A stretch of DNA of 64,000 nt from Begonia masoniana. Its lineage: Eukaryota > Streptophyta > Magnoliopsida > Cucurbitales > Begoniaceae. The position numbers and the translations under genes were made by a program. Positions 23,100-35,000 of this stretch are shown here, piece after piece. The notes under the pieces are model-generated. The model saw nothing but the letters and a program-made list of their open reading frames with translations, did not search any database and was not told the DNA's origin. Location of the stretch: NCBI GenBank assembly GCA_022432975.1, contig CM039509.1, forward strand, positions 42,628,209 through 42,692,208. Direction: 5' to 3'. The number at the start of each line of letters is the position of its first letter. The first letter of the stretch is position 1.

Positions 23100-25499
23100 G
23101 ATCGGCTGACTTACTTGTTCTGGTGCTTGTGCGAGAGGGAACAACAGACTTACTTCTTTTGGAGCTTGACCGAGAGGGAACATGCGTTTTTGTTATTTTG
23201 GGACCGACTTCACTTGTGACATCGTTCGAGAGCGAGTAAGTCGACTAGACACAAGATTTGATTTTCCTTTCCTGTGTTTGGGTATGATCTTTTCTATAGG
23301 TTTACGGTCCGAAACTTTAAGAACATCATCATCATCAGAGGAGACAACTTCCACTTTTTCTTCTTCCCAATCCTTATCAGAGGATTCAACTTTCTTCTCC
23401 AGTTGAGGCTTTTTCTCTTTGAAGCTTGAGAAATTTTGGAAGAATATGGTGTTTTAGGAGGGCCAACACCGACATTTGATTTAGTACCGTTTGAAGGATT
23501 GAAGTGAGTTATTACACCAAAAAGATCCACTTGTTGAATGAGAACTGCTTCCACAACAAATCTTGAGAAGTCATCTTCAGAATTAGGAGACCCAATAATG
23601 TGAGCAGACATTGAAGACTCTCCATGTGACATCTTCTATAATTTCCAGAGAAGAGTTTCAAAATCTCTAATTTGAGAGGAAGAAACTGAGAGCAATACTT
23701 AGGAGTGGTCAAGAGAAAGAATATTGTTTGAAGGGTTTATGGAAATAAACCATAAATCCATATTTGAAATTTTTAAAAAAAATCATAATAATTCCTCAAA
23801 TCTCAAAAAAATCTTCTACTTCCCATAAAATTTGAAAAATAAATCCACAGGCCTTTATATTGGGAAATATACTCAAAATAATTAATCTTGATTAATGCCT
23901 TTAAAATTTCTTCAGATATTGGAGAAAATAATCTCCAATTTTCAACTAAAGGATCCCTGTAAAATCTGTAGAATATGGCTATAAATAATCCATAATTATC
24001 AGAAATAAGAAAAACGTCTGAAACGAGAGGCGTTTTTTTTAATAATAAAAAAAACACACAAACCGATAGTGACACATAGGCCTAGGGCAGACCTTAATTC
24101 TTTAAATCTTGCATCATCCAAAGCTTTGCTGAAAATATCCGCAATTTGTTTTTCCGTTACCATATGCTCCAAAGTAATAATTTTTTCTTCCATAAGAGAT
24201 CTAATAAAATGATGTCGAATATCTATATGCTTGGTCCGAGAATGCTGAATTGGATTCTTGGAAATATTGATGGCACTCATATTGTCACAATAGAGTGTCA
24301 TGACATCCTGCATGACACCGTAATCTTTCAGCATTTGTTTCATCTAGAAAAGTTGAGTGCAGCTACTACCAGCTGCAATATATTCTGCCTCGGCAGTAGA
24401 TAGAGAGATTGAATTTTGCTTCTTGATGAACCAAGACACCAAGTTATGTCCCAAATAAAAACATCCACCGGAAGTACTTTTTCGATCATTCAAACTCCAA
24501 GCCCAGTCAGCATCACAATAACCAACAAGATTTGTATTTGTATCAAATGAATACCAAATCCCATATTCAGCTATCCCGCTAATATATTTAAGTATTCGCT
24601 TGACAGATATTAAATGTGATTCTCGAGGATTTGCTTGAAAATGAGCACACACCCCAACACTATATCAAATATCCGGCCGACTAGCAGTTAAATATAGGAG
24701 ACTGCCTAATCATGCTTCTATATAATCTAGCATTAATAGAAATCCCCTTCTCATCTTTGAAAATTTTCTCATGTGTCCCAATCAGTGCTCTATTCGGACG
24801 AGCATTCTCCAACTTAAATCGTTTAAATAATTGTTTAGCATACTTGCTTTGAGAGATGAAGATACCATTATTACCTTGCTGAATTTGAAGTCCAAGAAAG
24901 TAATTGACTTCGCCTACCATGCTCATTTCAAATTCTCCGGTCATTTGAGTAATAAATTCATTCACTACTTTCTGTGACACCGAACCAAACACTATATCAT
25001 CGACATAAATTTAGGCAATTAAAAATTGACCTTTTTCACGAAGAATGAAAAGGGTTTTGTCTACTCCCCCTCGCTCATATCCTTTCGACAATAAATACTC
25101 TGTCAGTCTTTCATACCATGCCCGAGGGGCTTGTTTGAGCTCGTATAACGCCTTTTTCAATTTGTAAATATACTCAGGATGATGAGGATCTTCAAAACCC
25201 TTTGGTTGAGCAACATACACTTCTTCATTAAGAATACCGTTGAGGAAGGCACTCTTATTGTCCATTTGATACAATTTGAACCGCATCACAGATGCCGTGG
25301 CTAATAGTAGGCGAATAGACTCAAGGTGAGCAACCGAAGCAAATGTTTCATCAAAATCAACATTTTCAATCTGAGAATACCCATGAGCAACTAATCGAGC
25401 CTTGTTTCGAGTCATGTTTCTAATCTCATCACTTTTGTTCTTGTATATACACTCGGTACCAATGACATTCACATAAGGGGGACATGATACCAAAGCCTA

Positions 25500-27180
25500 A
25501 ACTTGATTCCGTTTGAATTGATCAAGTTCCTTTTGCATAGCACCAATCCAATATTCATCTAACAAGGATTTTTTCACATTTTTGGGTTCTATTGATGAAG
25601 TAAAGCAAGCAAATTGAATCATTTTACGATAGTTGACTCTCGGCTTGTCTCTGGTTCGAATACCATCATTTAGACTGCCTATAACTTTATCTGTAGGATG
25701 ATTCTTCTGGACACGTGCGAATGGTTGTCTTTGATCCGAGGTAGTTACTTCATCAATTTGTGCAACTTGGTCCGTGACACTACTCGTGACATCACCTGTA
25801 ATACTAAAGCAAATGTTTCATCAAAATCAACACTTTCAATATAACGACCCCTTTTCCCAGTAAGATATTATCCACTCTGGGGATTGGGCCGTAACCCAAT
25901 ATCCTTCCCTCATGGCTTTGTTTGGCGAGGACTTCCCAGTTGGTCACCCAACCTGGTACTACTCTCGCCGAAGCACTTTTAACTTTGGAGTTCTTATAGG
26001 ATCCGTTGTCAATTGTGCTCCAAAACGCGTCTTACTATCTTGGGAGGGTCTCTTTACATATGTTTCATTTCCATATACTTCCCCAAGTGTTGTGAGATTG
26101 TGACTTACGACCCGTCACCTTCCGGTTCGCCTGCACAGACTTACCGCCATCAGGGTTCCGGTTCTTGCAGCCATCGTACACATACTTACACATCTGGGTC
26201 ATCACAATCACCCCCCCTCGGGGGCCCAACGTCCCTTATGGCCATATTTCCAGTTGGGTACAGACTCTGATACCATTTGTAACGACCCTTTTTTTCCAGT
26301 AAGATATTGTTCGCTCGGGGGATTGGGCCGTAGCCTAATATCCTCCCCTCACGACTTTATTTGGTGAGGACTTCTCAGTCGGTCACCCAACCTGGTACTA
26401 CTCTCGCCGAAGCACTTTTAACTTCAGAGTTCTTATGGGATCCGTTGTCAATTGTGCTCCAAAACGCGTCTTACTATCTTGGGAGGGTCTTTTTACATAT
26501 GTTTCATTTCCGTATACTTCCCCAAGTGATGTAAGATTATGACGACCCCTTTTTTATGACCCGTCACCTTCCAGTTTGCCCGCGTGGATGTATCGCCATC
26601 TGGGTTCTGATTCGTGCAGCCATCGTACACATACTTACACATCCGGGTCATCACATTCAATCTTCATGTCCATTTGATACAATTTGAACCGCATCACACA
26701 TGCCATGGCTAATAGTAGGCGAATAGATTCAATGCGAGCAACCGGAGCGAATGTTTCATCAAAATCAACACCTTCAATCTGAGAATATCCTTGAGCAACT
26801 TGCCAAACCTTGTTCCGAGTAATGTTACCTATCCTCATCGCTTTTATTCTTATATATCCACTTGGTACCAATGACATTCACATAGGGGGGCATGAAACCA
26901 AGTCCCAAACTTGATTTCGTTTGAATTGATCAAGTTCCTCTTACATAGCACCAATCCAATATTCATTTAACAAGGCTTCTTTCACATGCAAATTAAATCA
27001 TTTCACGATAGTTAACTCTTGGTTTGTCTCTGGTTTGAATACCATCATTTAGACCTCCCATAATTTCATCTGCAGAATGATTTTTATGGACACGTGAGGA
27101 CAATTGTCTTTGATCTAAGGTAGTTACTTCATCAATTTGTGCAACCTGGTCCGTGACATCACCTGTAATACTGGTTGAAA
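25500..27180. repeat. Direct duplication within Copia-B RT
   Basis: 25260-25811 and about 26660-27180 cover the same stretch of integrase/RT linker and RT start: both contain the ACCATCATTTAGAC, GGTAGTTACTTCATCAATTTG and CACCTGTAATACT landmarks. The copies differ by roughly 10 per cent. The Cassandra element lies between them, next to a third short fragment (25805-25839) from the middle of the same RT segment. Confidence 0.75.
25840..26655 (-). mobile_element. Cassandra TRIM, complete two-LTR copy
   Basis: LTRs 25840-26206 and 26278-26655 (reverse complement of TGTGATGACC...GTCGTTACA), internal region of 71 bp with a polypurine tract near 26210-26220 and a primer-binding site (complement of GCTTTGATACCA-like, CTCTGATACCA at 26265). 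Perfect TSD TTCAA at 25835-25839 and 26656-26660. It is non-coding, with 5S rRNA-derived segments in both LTRs, and is inserted in the reverse transcriptase of Copia-B. Confidence 0.92.
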
Positions 27181-30100
27181 CACCAAATTTTTTATCGTTT
27201 GAAATATGAGTTACGTCTTCTATGTGAGTATCAGTGGTTTTCAGAGAATCGACCACTTGAACATTTGCAGATTCTACAACATTTCGAGTCCTTTTATTGT
27301 AGACTGGATAAGCACGACTATTTGTGGCATAGCCCAAGAAAATAGCTTCATCACTCTTGGGGTCTGGTTTCCCCCTATGTTCCCTGTCATTTAATACATA
27401 GCAAGTACTACCAAAAGGATGAAAGTAGCTAAGATTTGAAATTTTACCTTTTCATTTCTCATAAGGTATCTTTGAAGTTCCTCCACGGAGATACACCCGA
27501 CTTATAGTATAACAAGCAATGTTCATAGCTTCAGCCCAAATTTTTGTGGAATATTCTTCTCATGTAACATTACACAAGACATCTCCGCAATAGTTTGATT
27601 TTTTCTCTCCACAACTCCATTTTGTTGAGGAGTTTTAGGTGCTGAGAACTCATGAAATATCCCAAGTTGATTACAGTAGTCTGAGAATTCAGAGTTTTTA
27701 AATTCTCTCCCATGATCACTGCGGATGCAGATAATCTTCATGATGATACAATCTTTTTCACGTTGGAGACGGATACACAAAGATTTGAAGGCTTTGAATG
27801 TATTGGATTTTTCTCTAAGAAATTCCACCAAATTATATCGAGAGAAATCATCAATAGTAACATAAGCATATCTTTTACCTCCAATACTTTCCACAGGCAT
27901 TGGACCCATTAGATCCATGTGAAGCAACTCAAGTACACGAGTTGTTGCTGGTGTCGATGACACTGGATGTGACACCTTGGTTTGCTTCCCAATCTGACAT
28001 GGTCCACATATTCTTCCTTCATCGAAATTCATCTTGGGAACCCCACGGACAGCTCCCTTGGATATAATCATCTTTAGCATTCGATCATTGACATGTCCCA
28101 ACCTTTTATGCCATAAAATAGGATCTTCCATGCTTGAACAAAAACAAGTAGAAGATGAGTAAATAAGATAACAGTTGTCAGAAGATCTTACTCCCTCTAT
28201 GATGCAATTTCTATCATGATCGGACACCACACATTTTCCACGAGTGAAGTGAACATTTAGATCTTGATCACACAGTTGCCTAATGCTAATTAAATTAGCC
28301 TTTAGACCATCAACCAGAAGAACATTCTCCAATTTTGGTAGCCCTGGAACATTTAGTGTCCCTCTTCCCATGACACTAGAGCTAACACCGTTGCCAAAAG
28401 TCACTTTTCCCACACTTTCAGATACGATGTTCTTCAAGAACTTCTTTTCACTGGTCATGTATCTAGAGCAGCCGCTTGTCAAAGTACCAAGCATTGGTTG
28501 TAGTGGCCTTTAGAGAGATTTGTATAACATTGCATTTCAAGTTTGATCTAATCACCCATCTTTGTTGAGGAAATTTGCGAGAAGAAAACTTTCTAGCAGT
28601 ACCTTGTCTTAAGTCGGCTAGATATGTAAAACATCTAGGGCGAATATGACCACGTCGATTGCAATAATGACAAATAGAAGTAAGTTTGTTACCTTTATTT
28701 ATGGGAACAAGATGAGACTCTTCTTTCTGCTCAGTTCTAGTAGTGCTTATTACAACTGGCTTCCTTTTGTACTCAAAAACTTTTTCTGATAATTTTGGTG
28801 ATATAAAGTTTGATACTGGTGATGACATTGCATGCAACACTGTCTATGAGACCGACATTTCTCCTTTGAACCCGAGTCCAGAGGGATCACCACTTAATTT
28901 GCTGATTTTAGAATATCGTCCAGCTTATAGGAACCTGTATTTAACATCTTGACACTTTTCTTCATGTGATTCAGCTTGTTAAATAGTTTTGTCGCTTCAT
29001 CCCGAATCATTCTCAATTTGGCTTCCAATTCAGCAACAGAATTTTACATGTTGATATTCTCAATTTTCAAATCTCCATTCTGAATGCGAAGACGTTGATT
29101 TATTCTAACAAGCTCGATCTGTTTTTCATGAAGAAATTTGTACTCCACAATGAGATCTTCTTTCGTATCTTTATCACCATAATCCGATGTATCCTCTGTA
29201 ACATCATGTGAGGCACTATCATCATCTGTGTGTTTAGAGTTAGCAACCAAAGCCACATAATTGTTCTGAAATTCATCTCCTTTTTCTGACTCATCCTCAC
29301 TCCACGTCGTGTTGAGGGAATTCTCTTTTTCTTCAGAGTATTAGCACATTCTGCCTAAATATGCCCAAAATCATCACATTCTCTGCACTGAATTCCTCTG
29401 CTCTTGATAGGTTGATTAGAAGTATTTTTTTCCTCTCTGTACTTTACATTGCTCGAAGAACCATTCTTGGTGTTATTGACACTAGACTTGACACCTCTAT
29501 AATTTCTTCCAAATCTCTTCATAACCCTGCTAAAATTCTTAGATAATAGTGCAACTCCTTTTACCTTCTTCGTTTCGGTGTCAACTCCGAGATTCATTTT
29601 GAAAGTTCCAAGGGATCCCATTAATTCTTTTAGCTTCATTTTGGAGACATCCTTGGCTTCTTCAATAGTTGTGACTTTATAAGCAAAATGTTGAGGCAGA
29701 GATCGTAGAGTTTTCCTTACTAGTCTTTCTTCAGAAATCGTCTCACCAAGAGCAAATGCCTCATTGGCAATGTCACAAAGTTTAGCATTGAATTCAACAA
29801 TACTTTCGTCTTCATGTATCTTTAGATTCTCGAATCTTGTAGTTATCATTTGCATTTTGGATAATTTCACAACCGATGTCCCTTCATACGTGATCTAAAG
29901 AATTTGTCATACCCTTTTGGTTGTCTCACAAGTGGAAATAAGTCTGAACTGAGTAGGATCAACCCCATTGAAAATAGCATTTAGAGCCTTTGAATTTCTG
30001 TTGGCCATCGCATCTTCAGAAATAGACCAACTTTCTTCAGCCTTGAGAGTTGTAACACCTTCGTTGTCAGTAATCATCGGAGGATCTCATCCTGTCAGAA

Positions 30101-30300
30101 TAGATTTCCAAGCCTTCTCATCAATAGCTTTGATGAAAGCCCTCATTCTGGCCTTCCAATAAGTATAGTTGCTTCCGTCCAATAGAGGTGGACGCATTGT
30201 TGAACCTCCATCTTTCATAGAGTCCATTGCACAGAATAAAACACGATCAAATCTTGCAAATCCTGCTTAGGAAACAAAAACGTCCCGCTCTGATTCCAAT

Positions 30301-31391
30301 TGAGAAATCGTGATTAGCTATATGGTGTCGTTACACTAGTTGTGACACCTATAATGAACTGCAGTAATGGACAGTGATAAAATGCGTAAAGTAAGAAGAC
30401 ACGAGGTTGGTAACGCAGTTCGGTAAATTACCTACGTTTGCAGGGCCACGCTCAATATTAAAAACAATTCAAAGAGTTCACAAAGTTACAAGACAACCGA
30501 ACTTGTACAAATAAAGACTCCCTCTTATCTTTGTCGTCGTCTCTTCCTAACTTCCCAAATGAAACTATTTTTCCGAGCTCCCCTCGACTTTGAGACGATC
30601 CCTCCCGAGATCTAAATGTGACAAGCTCCTCTTGTCGATAATGACTCCTCCCAAAATCCGTGTATGACAAGATCCCCTTGCCCACGATCAGAATGACAAG
30701 CTCCCCTTGTCAATAAATAGAACTCCTCCCGAGTTCCAGTGCAGCCTCCTCCCGAGACTGAGCTTCAATGAAGAATAAAGATGAATGCACTTTGACACCG
30801 CTTGTGACACCAACCGTTGTCTTAGGATGCAACCAACCACCACACGTAGAAGCGTGAGGGAGGAAAGAACGGCGGCTTGCGGCACAAGTAATATGTGAGA
30901 ATAATCAATAATCAGCGCAACCCTATTCTGTGAAAGGAAGATGCTTAAGTATCGTCTACAACAGATTTTCGTTCAAATATTTTTATCCAAAACAGAATAC
31001 ACAATATAAGGAAATCGAAACCACATAATCCGGAGTTGTGACACTCTTTGCGATACTTATGGAAAGTACCAGAATAAAACTGATTCGGATCCCAGAATAA
31101 TTGTGATCACGAATCTTGCAATATGTTTTGCTATGCAGAAACCATAATCTTCAAATCGGCCTTCCATAGATAATTTCAGAAAGTAACTTGATTTCCTAGC
31201 AATAACTTTCCTTGTTTTTTAAGCTTACCAAAAGAGAATATTCTGTTTATATTTGATACCATAATCTCCACAAAATCTGTCTTCCTTGCATAGAAGATTA
31301 CTGCAATCTTCATTTAATTTTCAAGATAATCAAAGCAAACACTTTAGTTAATTTGCCAAAAAATCTATCCCAAGACATATTAGCATTAACA
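30301..31391 (-). repeat. Copia-B 5' LTR
   Basis: 1091 bp, TGAGAAATCG...TAGCATTAACA, adjoining the primer-binding site complement at 30287-30300. It matches the interrupted 3' LTR along its whole length with scattered substitutions, so the insertion is not very recent. Confidence 0.9.
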
Positions 31392-31437
31392 AGTTCTTTT
31401 ACGTCTTGTGTTACCTCCGCTAGTGGTGAAGCTTAAT

Positions 31438-31619
31438 CTGTCTGCAAATACAAAAATTGCATAGCTAAATCTATACTACTTTTATCCGTTGTGATTTATA
31501 CTTCAGACAACAGTCAGTCAAGCAAAATATAAATAGATGTGTATGAAGAAGAATAATGATTTTTTTCAAAAAAAAAACAAAAAGGTGGATTTTAGATGCC
31601 AAAAGGCATAGGTGTACGT
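31438..31619. other. Presumed bHLH intron remnant
   Basis: Directly upstream (minus strand) of the bHLH exon acceptor. T-rich on that strand, no coding signal. Its upstream side stops abruptly where gypsy gag sequence begins. Confidence 0.5.
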
Positions 31620-31962
31620 GAGTGAGGAGAGACAACGCCACCTTCTCTCCGTCCTCAATGCTAGCATAGGCCAGCATGTCCTCCATGGTTTGAACCCACT
31701 CCTCAGCTGAAGAGGGATCCGTAGACTGTCCATTGAATATAGGAGGTTGGAGCTTCTGGAATCTCTCCATCCCCTTATTGCTAAGAGTCGCCGCCTCACG
31801 AGCTCTAACGCCCTCTCGGTCTATCAGGGTGCCAAGCTGCTGGGACTGTCTCTCCATTTGTTGGGCTTGACGCTTTATATGTTGGGACTGTTGAGCAATG
31901 AAGTCCTTGAGAGTGTCTATCGTATCGTCTCGGTCGTTTCGGTCATTTCCTCGACGCACCAT
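31620..31962 (-). pseudogene. Gypsy gag, N-terminal fragment
   Basis: MVRRGNDRNDRDDTIDTLKD, a Gln-rich coiled stretch (QHIKRQAQQMERQSQQL), then FNGQSTDPSSAEEWVQTMED and EDGEKVALSLLT, the start of the retrotransposon gag domain of chromovirus type. After VALSLLT the similarity stops; the remaining frame to 31471 is unrelated sequence. Confidence 0.75.
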
Positions 31963-34604
31963 TTTTGTAAACTCCTATATAAGTTAAATGCAAACATCTC
32001 TAAGAAACTGAAATCAAATAAAACTATAAACATATTTACAGTTGATGAAGAATGTCCGCATAGTGGCTGTGCAGTCGAGCAGTTTACAGAATCGATTTTA
32101 AAACCTGGGAGCTCTGATACCATAAATGTAACGACCCTAATACTGTACCTGCTTTTCCCGTACTATTTTTTTTTAATCCTAAGTTTAAACGGAATTTAAA
32201 ACGGAAATCAAAATTCGTAAAACGTTCGAATCTATTTTGAAAACCATCTATTAAAACTCTAAAACAATTAAGGAAAACCTTAATTAAACTTAAAATCAAT
32301 TTAAAACAAAACTTAAAACCATTTAATTAAAAACCAATCGTGGGGCAAAAAGGGGCGGTCACCCCTAAAATGAAGGGGCCAGCGCGCGCCTGGCCAATAG
32401 GAGGCGATCGATCGCCACACGCTCTGGAAATTTTTCCAGAGCGTGGCGAACGGGAGGCGATCGCTTCGCCTCCACTGGCGATCGTGCCATAGCAAGGGGC
32501 GATCGATCGCCAGAACACACGACCAATCGCCACCCCCACTGCCTACCTTCCTTTTTCTCTCGCTATCTTCTTCTCTATTCCTCTTCCCCTGCCTCTCTAT
32601 ACTCCTAACATTCCACTCACCATTTCATCAATAATTTCATCAATAACAACCATACGTTCCGACACAAACTCACTCGAAACTTCACCCAAAACCATGACTC
32701 GAAACACATTCAAAACATAGCTTATTTTCATGAAAATAAAACGCGTGGATATGTTTAAAACCTAAACAAATCCTCCTGTTTTGAAATCAAACAAAAGATT
32801 ATAAAATCAATTTCCAAAACATTTCAAAACATCAATACGTAAACCTGTTCAGACCCAAACAACCTAAAATGTCTATACAACCATCAGCCCTATACATACT
32901 TTCCCACGGATCAGGTAAGCATCGACTGCGTAACACACCACTGCAAGCCATCCTCCGTCAACTGCATCACTCCTCAGGTGGAGGGATCTCGTCCTCACCT
33001 ATGTCGAAGTCACCTACACCATACAGACACCTATGAGATAAAAATCTCATCAAGCTCTCGTAAATGTAAATGCATGCTGTGCATATGAATTCAGAAATCA
33101 TGCAGCATTTTCTTTATCTTTACTCTGTGGGTGTCACCGAGATCTCAGCCTCCTAACCGAAGAGAGCACATCCAGCGGTCGGACTACTCTTTCCAGCTAG
33201 AAGAGGGGGGCACACGCTTACAACGCGTACAGCCGTGCCTGAGCCCCATCTCGCATGACCTATAACTGTAAACTGTATGAGTATGTGTTAAATGCAGTAT
33301 TGTGACAGACCCTTTCGTGCCTACACAATAGATCAATAGCCCCTCTCCAGGCCGCATTACCATTTTCTTTAAAACATCGTGCGGAAATTCATTTTCTATG
33401 TTCTTTTAAAACACGTGATGCGTGAACAGTTCAATATGACATAAAGTAAACATACATGATTCGTACCATCGAGACAATAAAGCAATTAAAAACCTAACCT
33501 ATACAGAACTAATCCTAACTACCTAACCAAAACAAATTTAGCATATGCGTCACCAAAACTCCTCGAGATGACCTCGACGTACGGTGTAGGCCAATCGGCC
33601 AGAGAAGATCACGAGAACTTACCTCGTGTCCAAAGCGGCTCAAGCTCCGTCCACGAGCGTTGTTCTTCTAAGCAATTTCACCAATTGTCGTTAAAACGAG
33701 CTTAAACAATTAAATGCTCAAACTAGCGAAATCCTTAACTAAGGAATTTCTCCTAGAGCTATAACTCAACTAATCGAGGTGTATCAACAAACAAATTTAC
33801 GACTGATACCTTGAAAGAACTATTAACGAGTTTTTCCCTAAAACCCGAAAATTCTCAAATTTTAACATTCGTCCTAAATCAATTAAATTGGTCTCATAAC
33901 GTTCGATACGTTCACTATATACTTAATTACGGCTAACCTATAAATTTCGAACCCTAATTCGCATTTTTAACAAAACCCTAAACGGAACCCTAACGTTTTT
34001 AACTCCGAAAAAACCAAACAATACGTTTCCAAAGCTTTAGAATCTTACCTAGGGTTGCGAGAGGAGGAAGAAACGTGAAGGATCGAGACGATCGGAGAGC
34101 TCGATCGTCGGAAATGGAGAACGCCGTGCGTGGGAGAAGAAAATCGCCGGCGAATGAAGGTTCACGCGAAGAAGGAGAAGTGAGGGAGAAAAGAGAAGAA
34201 TTTTTGTTTTAATTAAATTGACTTGCCAATTTACCATTTTGCCCTTCTTTTGTTTTCTATTTGTTTCGTCCCTCGTTTCGTTAATTGTCTAACGATTCGG
34301 TTTCTCCAAATCTCCATATTTCTCCAGTAAACCCAACTTATTACTAGGGTTCTTTTAAAACTGTCCGTTTGCAAATCGGACCACGTTTACTATTTTTACT
34401 AAAACGTCCTTTATATTACGAGAAACGTAATTTCTCGAAATATAGCGTTATTACTCCGAAAAATCCCGTAAATTTCTTCAAATTCCTATTAATCGTTATG
34501 ATCGAAATGACGCTTTCTTTTCGTAAAACGGGTTTGATTTGACATATTTACAAAAATGCCAATATATATTATAATATAAAATCCCGTACAAGCCGGATAT
34601 TACA
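31620..34604 (-). mobile_element. Ty3/gypsy element, 5' end only (LTR, primer-binding site, start of gag)
   Basis: LTR 32127-34604 (2478 bp, TGTAACGACCC...CCGGATATTACA); four bases inside it is the complement of a TGGTATCAGAGC primer-binding site (32111-32122), followed by a gag start. Everything after the first third of gag is missing, so the element was truncated on its left side. Orientation is minus. The right LTR end abuts the inverted repeat of the MULE, so insertion was into or beside that repeat. The LTR has an intron-like module at 33014-33622 and GATCGATCG motifs at 32405-32510. Confidence 0.8.
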
Positions 34605-35000
34605 GCGGGTCCCCAATCTCACTTAACAGAACGAGAGCAGGTCCCCGTCCTCACTTAACTTCATGAGAACATGACCCGTTCTCGTAGCACGGTTCCTGTT
34701 CACCGATTCTATATATAGAATCAGTGATCAGCCACCCTCCATTCGACTCTCTTCTCGCAAAAAAATGAACCCCCCTCTATTTTCTGTCTCCGGCCACGCT
34801 CTGACCGCCCAAACCAATGCATAACGCACATATTTTGGCCGCCCTTGCTTTCTAGCCGTGAATCACCATCCACTTCGCGACAATTTGTGTGCCCTAATTT
34901 CTGGTTTTTCGGGTTTTTTCGGCGAATTTCTTGTTCAAGGCAATGGGTCCGAAGATTATGTTCAAACGTAAGCTTGGATTGTCTTAAAGAAGTCTGTCAC
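34605..35000 (+). repeat. MULE left terminal inverted repeat
   Basis: Matches the reverse complement of about 57480-57890: shared blocks include GAGAGC-GGTCC-CGTCC, ACTTAAC, CCGTTCTCG, the TGCATAACGCAC block and TTCGCGACA. Identity looks near 65-75 per cent with indels, such as the extra ATTCTATATATAGAAT hairpin on the left. Confidence 0.75.

Larger units (their letters stand above)
19620..23632 (-). pseudogene. Copia-B extra ORF downstream of pol, Transposase_32-like
   Basis: It lies between RNase H and the 3' LTR in the sense of the element. The N-terminal part is at 23632-23105 (basic, Lys/Ser-rich, ARTSKSADL-like). After the solo LTR it continues at 20844: LPTRFDNFNSEY, then VQEFYCNLDSHV, VFVRGHLFEFSPTTINTYL, LHGTGVNKSMVVLLFKIGNY and FDVGQFIFDQIVKHAD, and it ends in an acidic tail with a stop near 19622. 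The V-x-EFYxNL, RG-x-x-x-x-FSPTTIN and late F-x-x-GxxIF motifs are those of the plant transposon protein family I know as Transposase_32 (PF20167). Several frameshifts and the inserted LTR disable it. No signal peptide or convincing membrane span is visible. Confidence 0.65.
24050..30228 (-). pseudogene. Copia-B gag-pol polyprotein remnant
   Basis: Gag starts near 30228 (MDSMKDGGSTMRPPLL) and includes the UBN2-like capsid (29355-29870) and CCHC knuckles (CRECDDFGHI near 29380, CHYCNRRGHIRPRC near 28660). The protease region has SGCSRYMT (about 28460). The GAG-pre-integrase HKRLGHVNDR and the integrase core are at 27523-28140 with LLHMDLMGP, IRSDHGREF and NGVVERKN, so the D,D(35)E residues are kept. 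RT pieces lie at 24680-25493 and 26635-27340, partly duplicated around the Cassandra insertion. RNase H is at 24050-24652 with CDADWAW, LSTAEAEYIAAG and RTKHIDIRHHF. Stops in gag (30090, 29897, 29909) and RT disable it. Confidence 0.88.
14665..31391 (-). mobile_element. Copia-B: Sirevirus-like Ty1/copia element with three nested insertions
   Basis: Bounded by LTRs 14665-19309 (3' LTR, containing a 3.5-kb insertion) and 30301-31391 (5' LTR), and by a perfect 5-bp TSD AGTTC (14660-14664 and 31392-31396). The primer-binding site is the complement of GCTCTGATTCCAAT next to 30301, and the polypurine tract is the complement of ACCTCCCCCTTTTCC at 19310. Coding order on the minus strand is gag, protease, integrase, RT-RNase H and then an extra ORF. 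Nested inside are solo LTRs (15533-18999, 20845-23099) and a Cassandra (25840-26655). Without these the element is about 10.2 kb. It inserted into the bHLH exon. Confidence 0.92.
10464..31437 (-). pseudogene. bHLH transcription factor C-terminal exon, split by two Copia insertions
   Basis: Host exon on the minus strand, in three pieces: 31437-31397, 14664-14331 and 10538-10464. It begins after a plausible intron end (TTTTTTGTATTTGCAG) with TD*ASPLAEVTQDVKEL, continues KHQTSL, then ELTVDASDDDKKFVIRASIC and SDLLPNLIKIL, later CRSSIQEALKAVLEKTIGDY and finally VKRQRTSNVN before a stop at 10464-10466. This is the end of helix 2 plus the ACT-like C-terminus of the bHLH30/51/106/107-type subgroup, nuclear DNA-binding proteins. 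Damage: a nonsense codon where a lysine is expected, loss of roughly 25 residues after LIKIL, and a 1-nt frameshift near 14425. The basic region and helix 1 are not in the window. Removing Copia-C and Copia-B rejoins the frame exactly at their TSDs. Confidence 0.85.

Noticed and set aside
24000..28500. Endogenous pararetrovirus
   Set aside because: Integrase precedes RT and LTRs with TSDs are present, which is Ty1/copia organisation.
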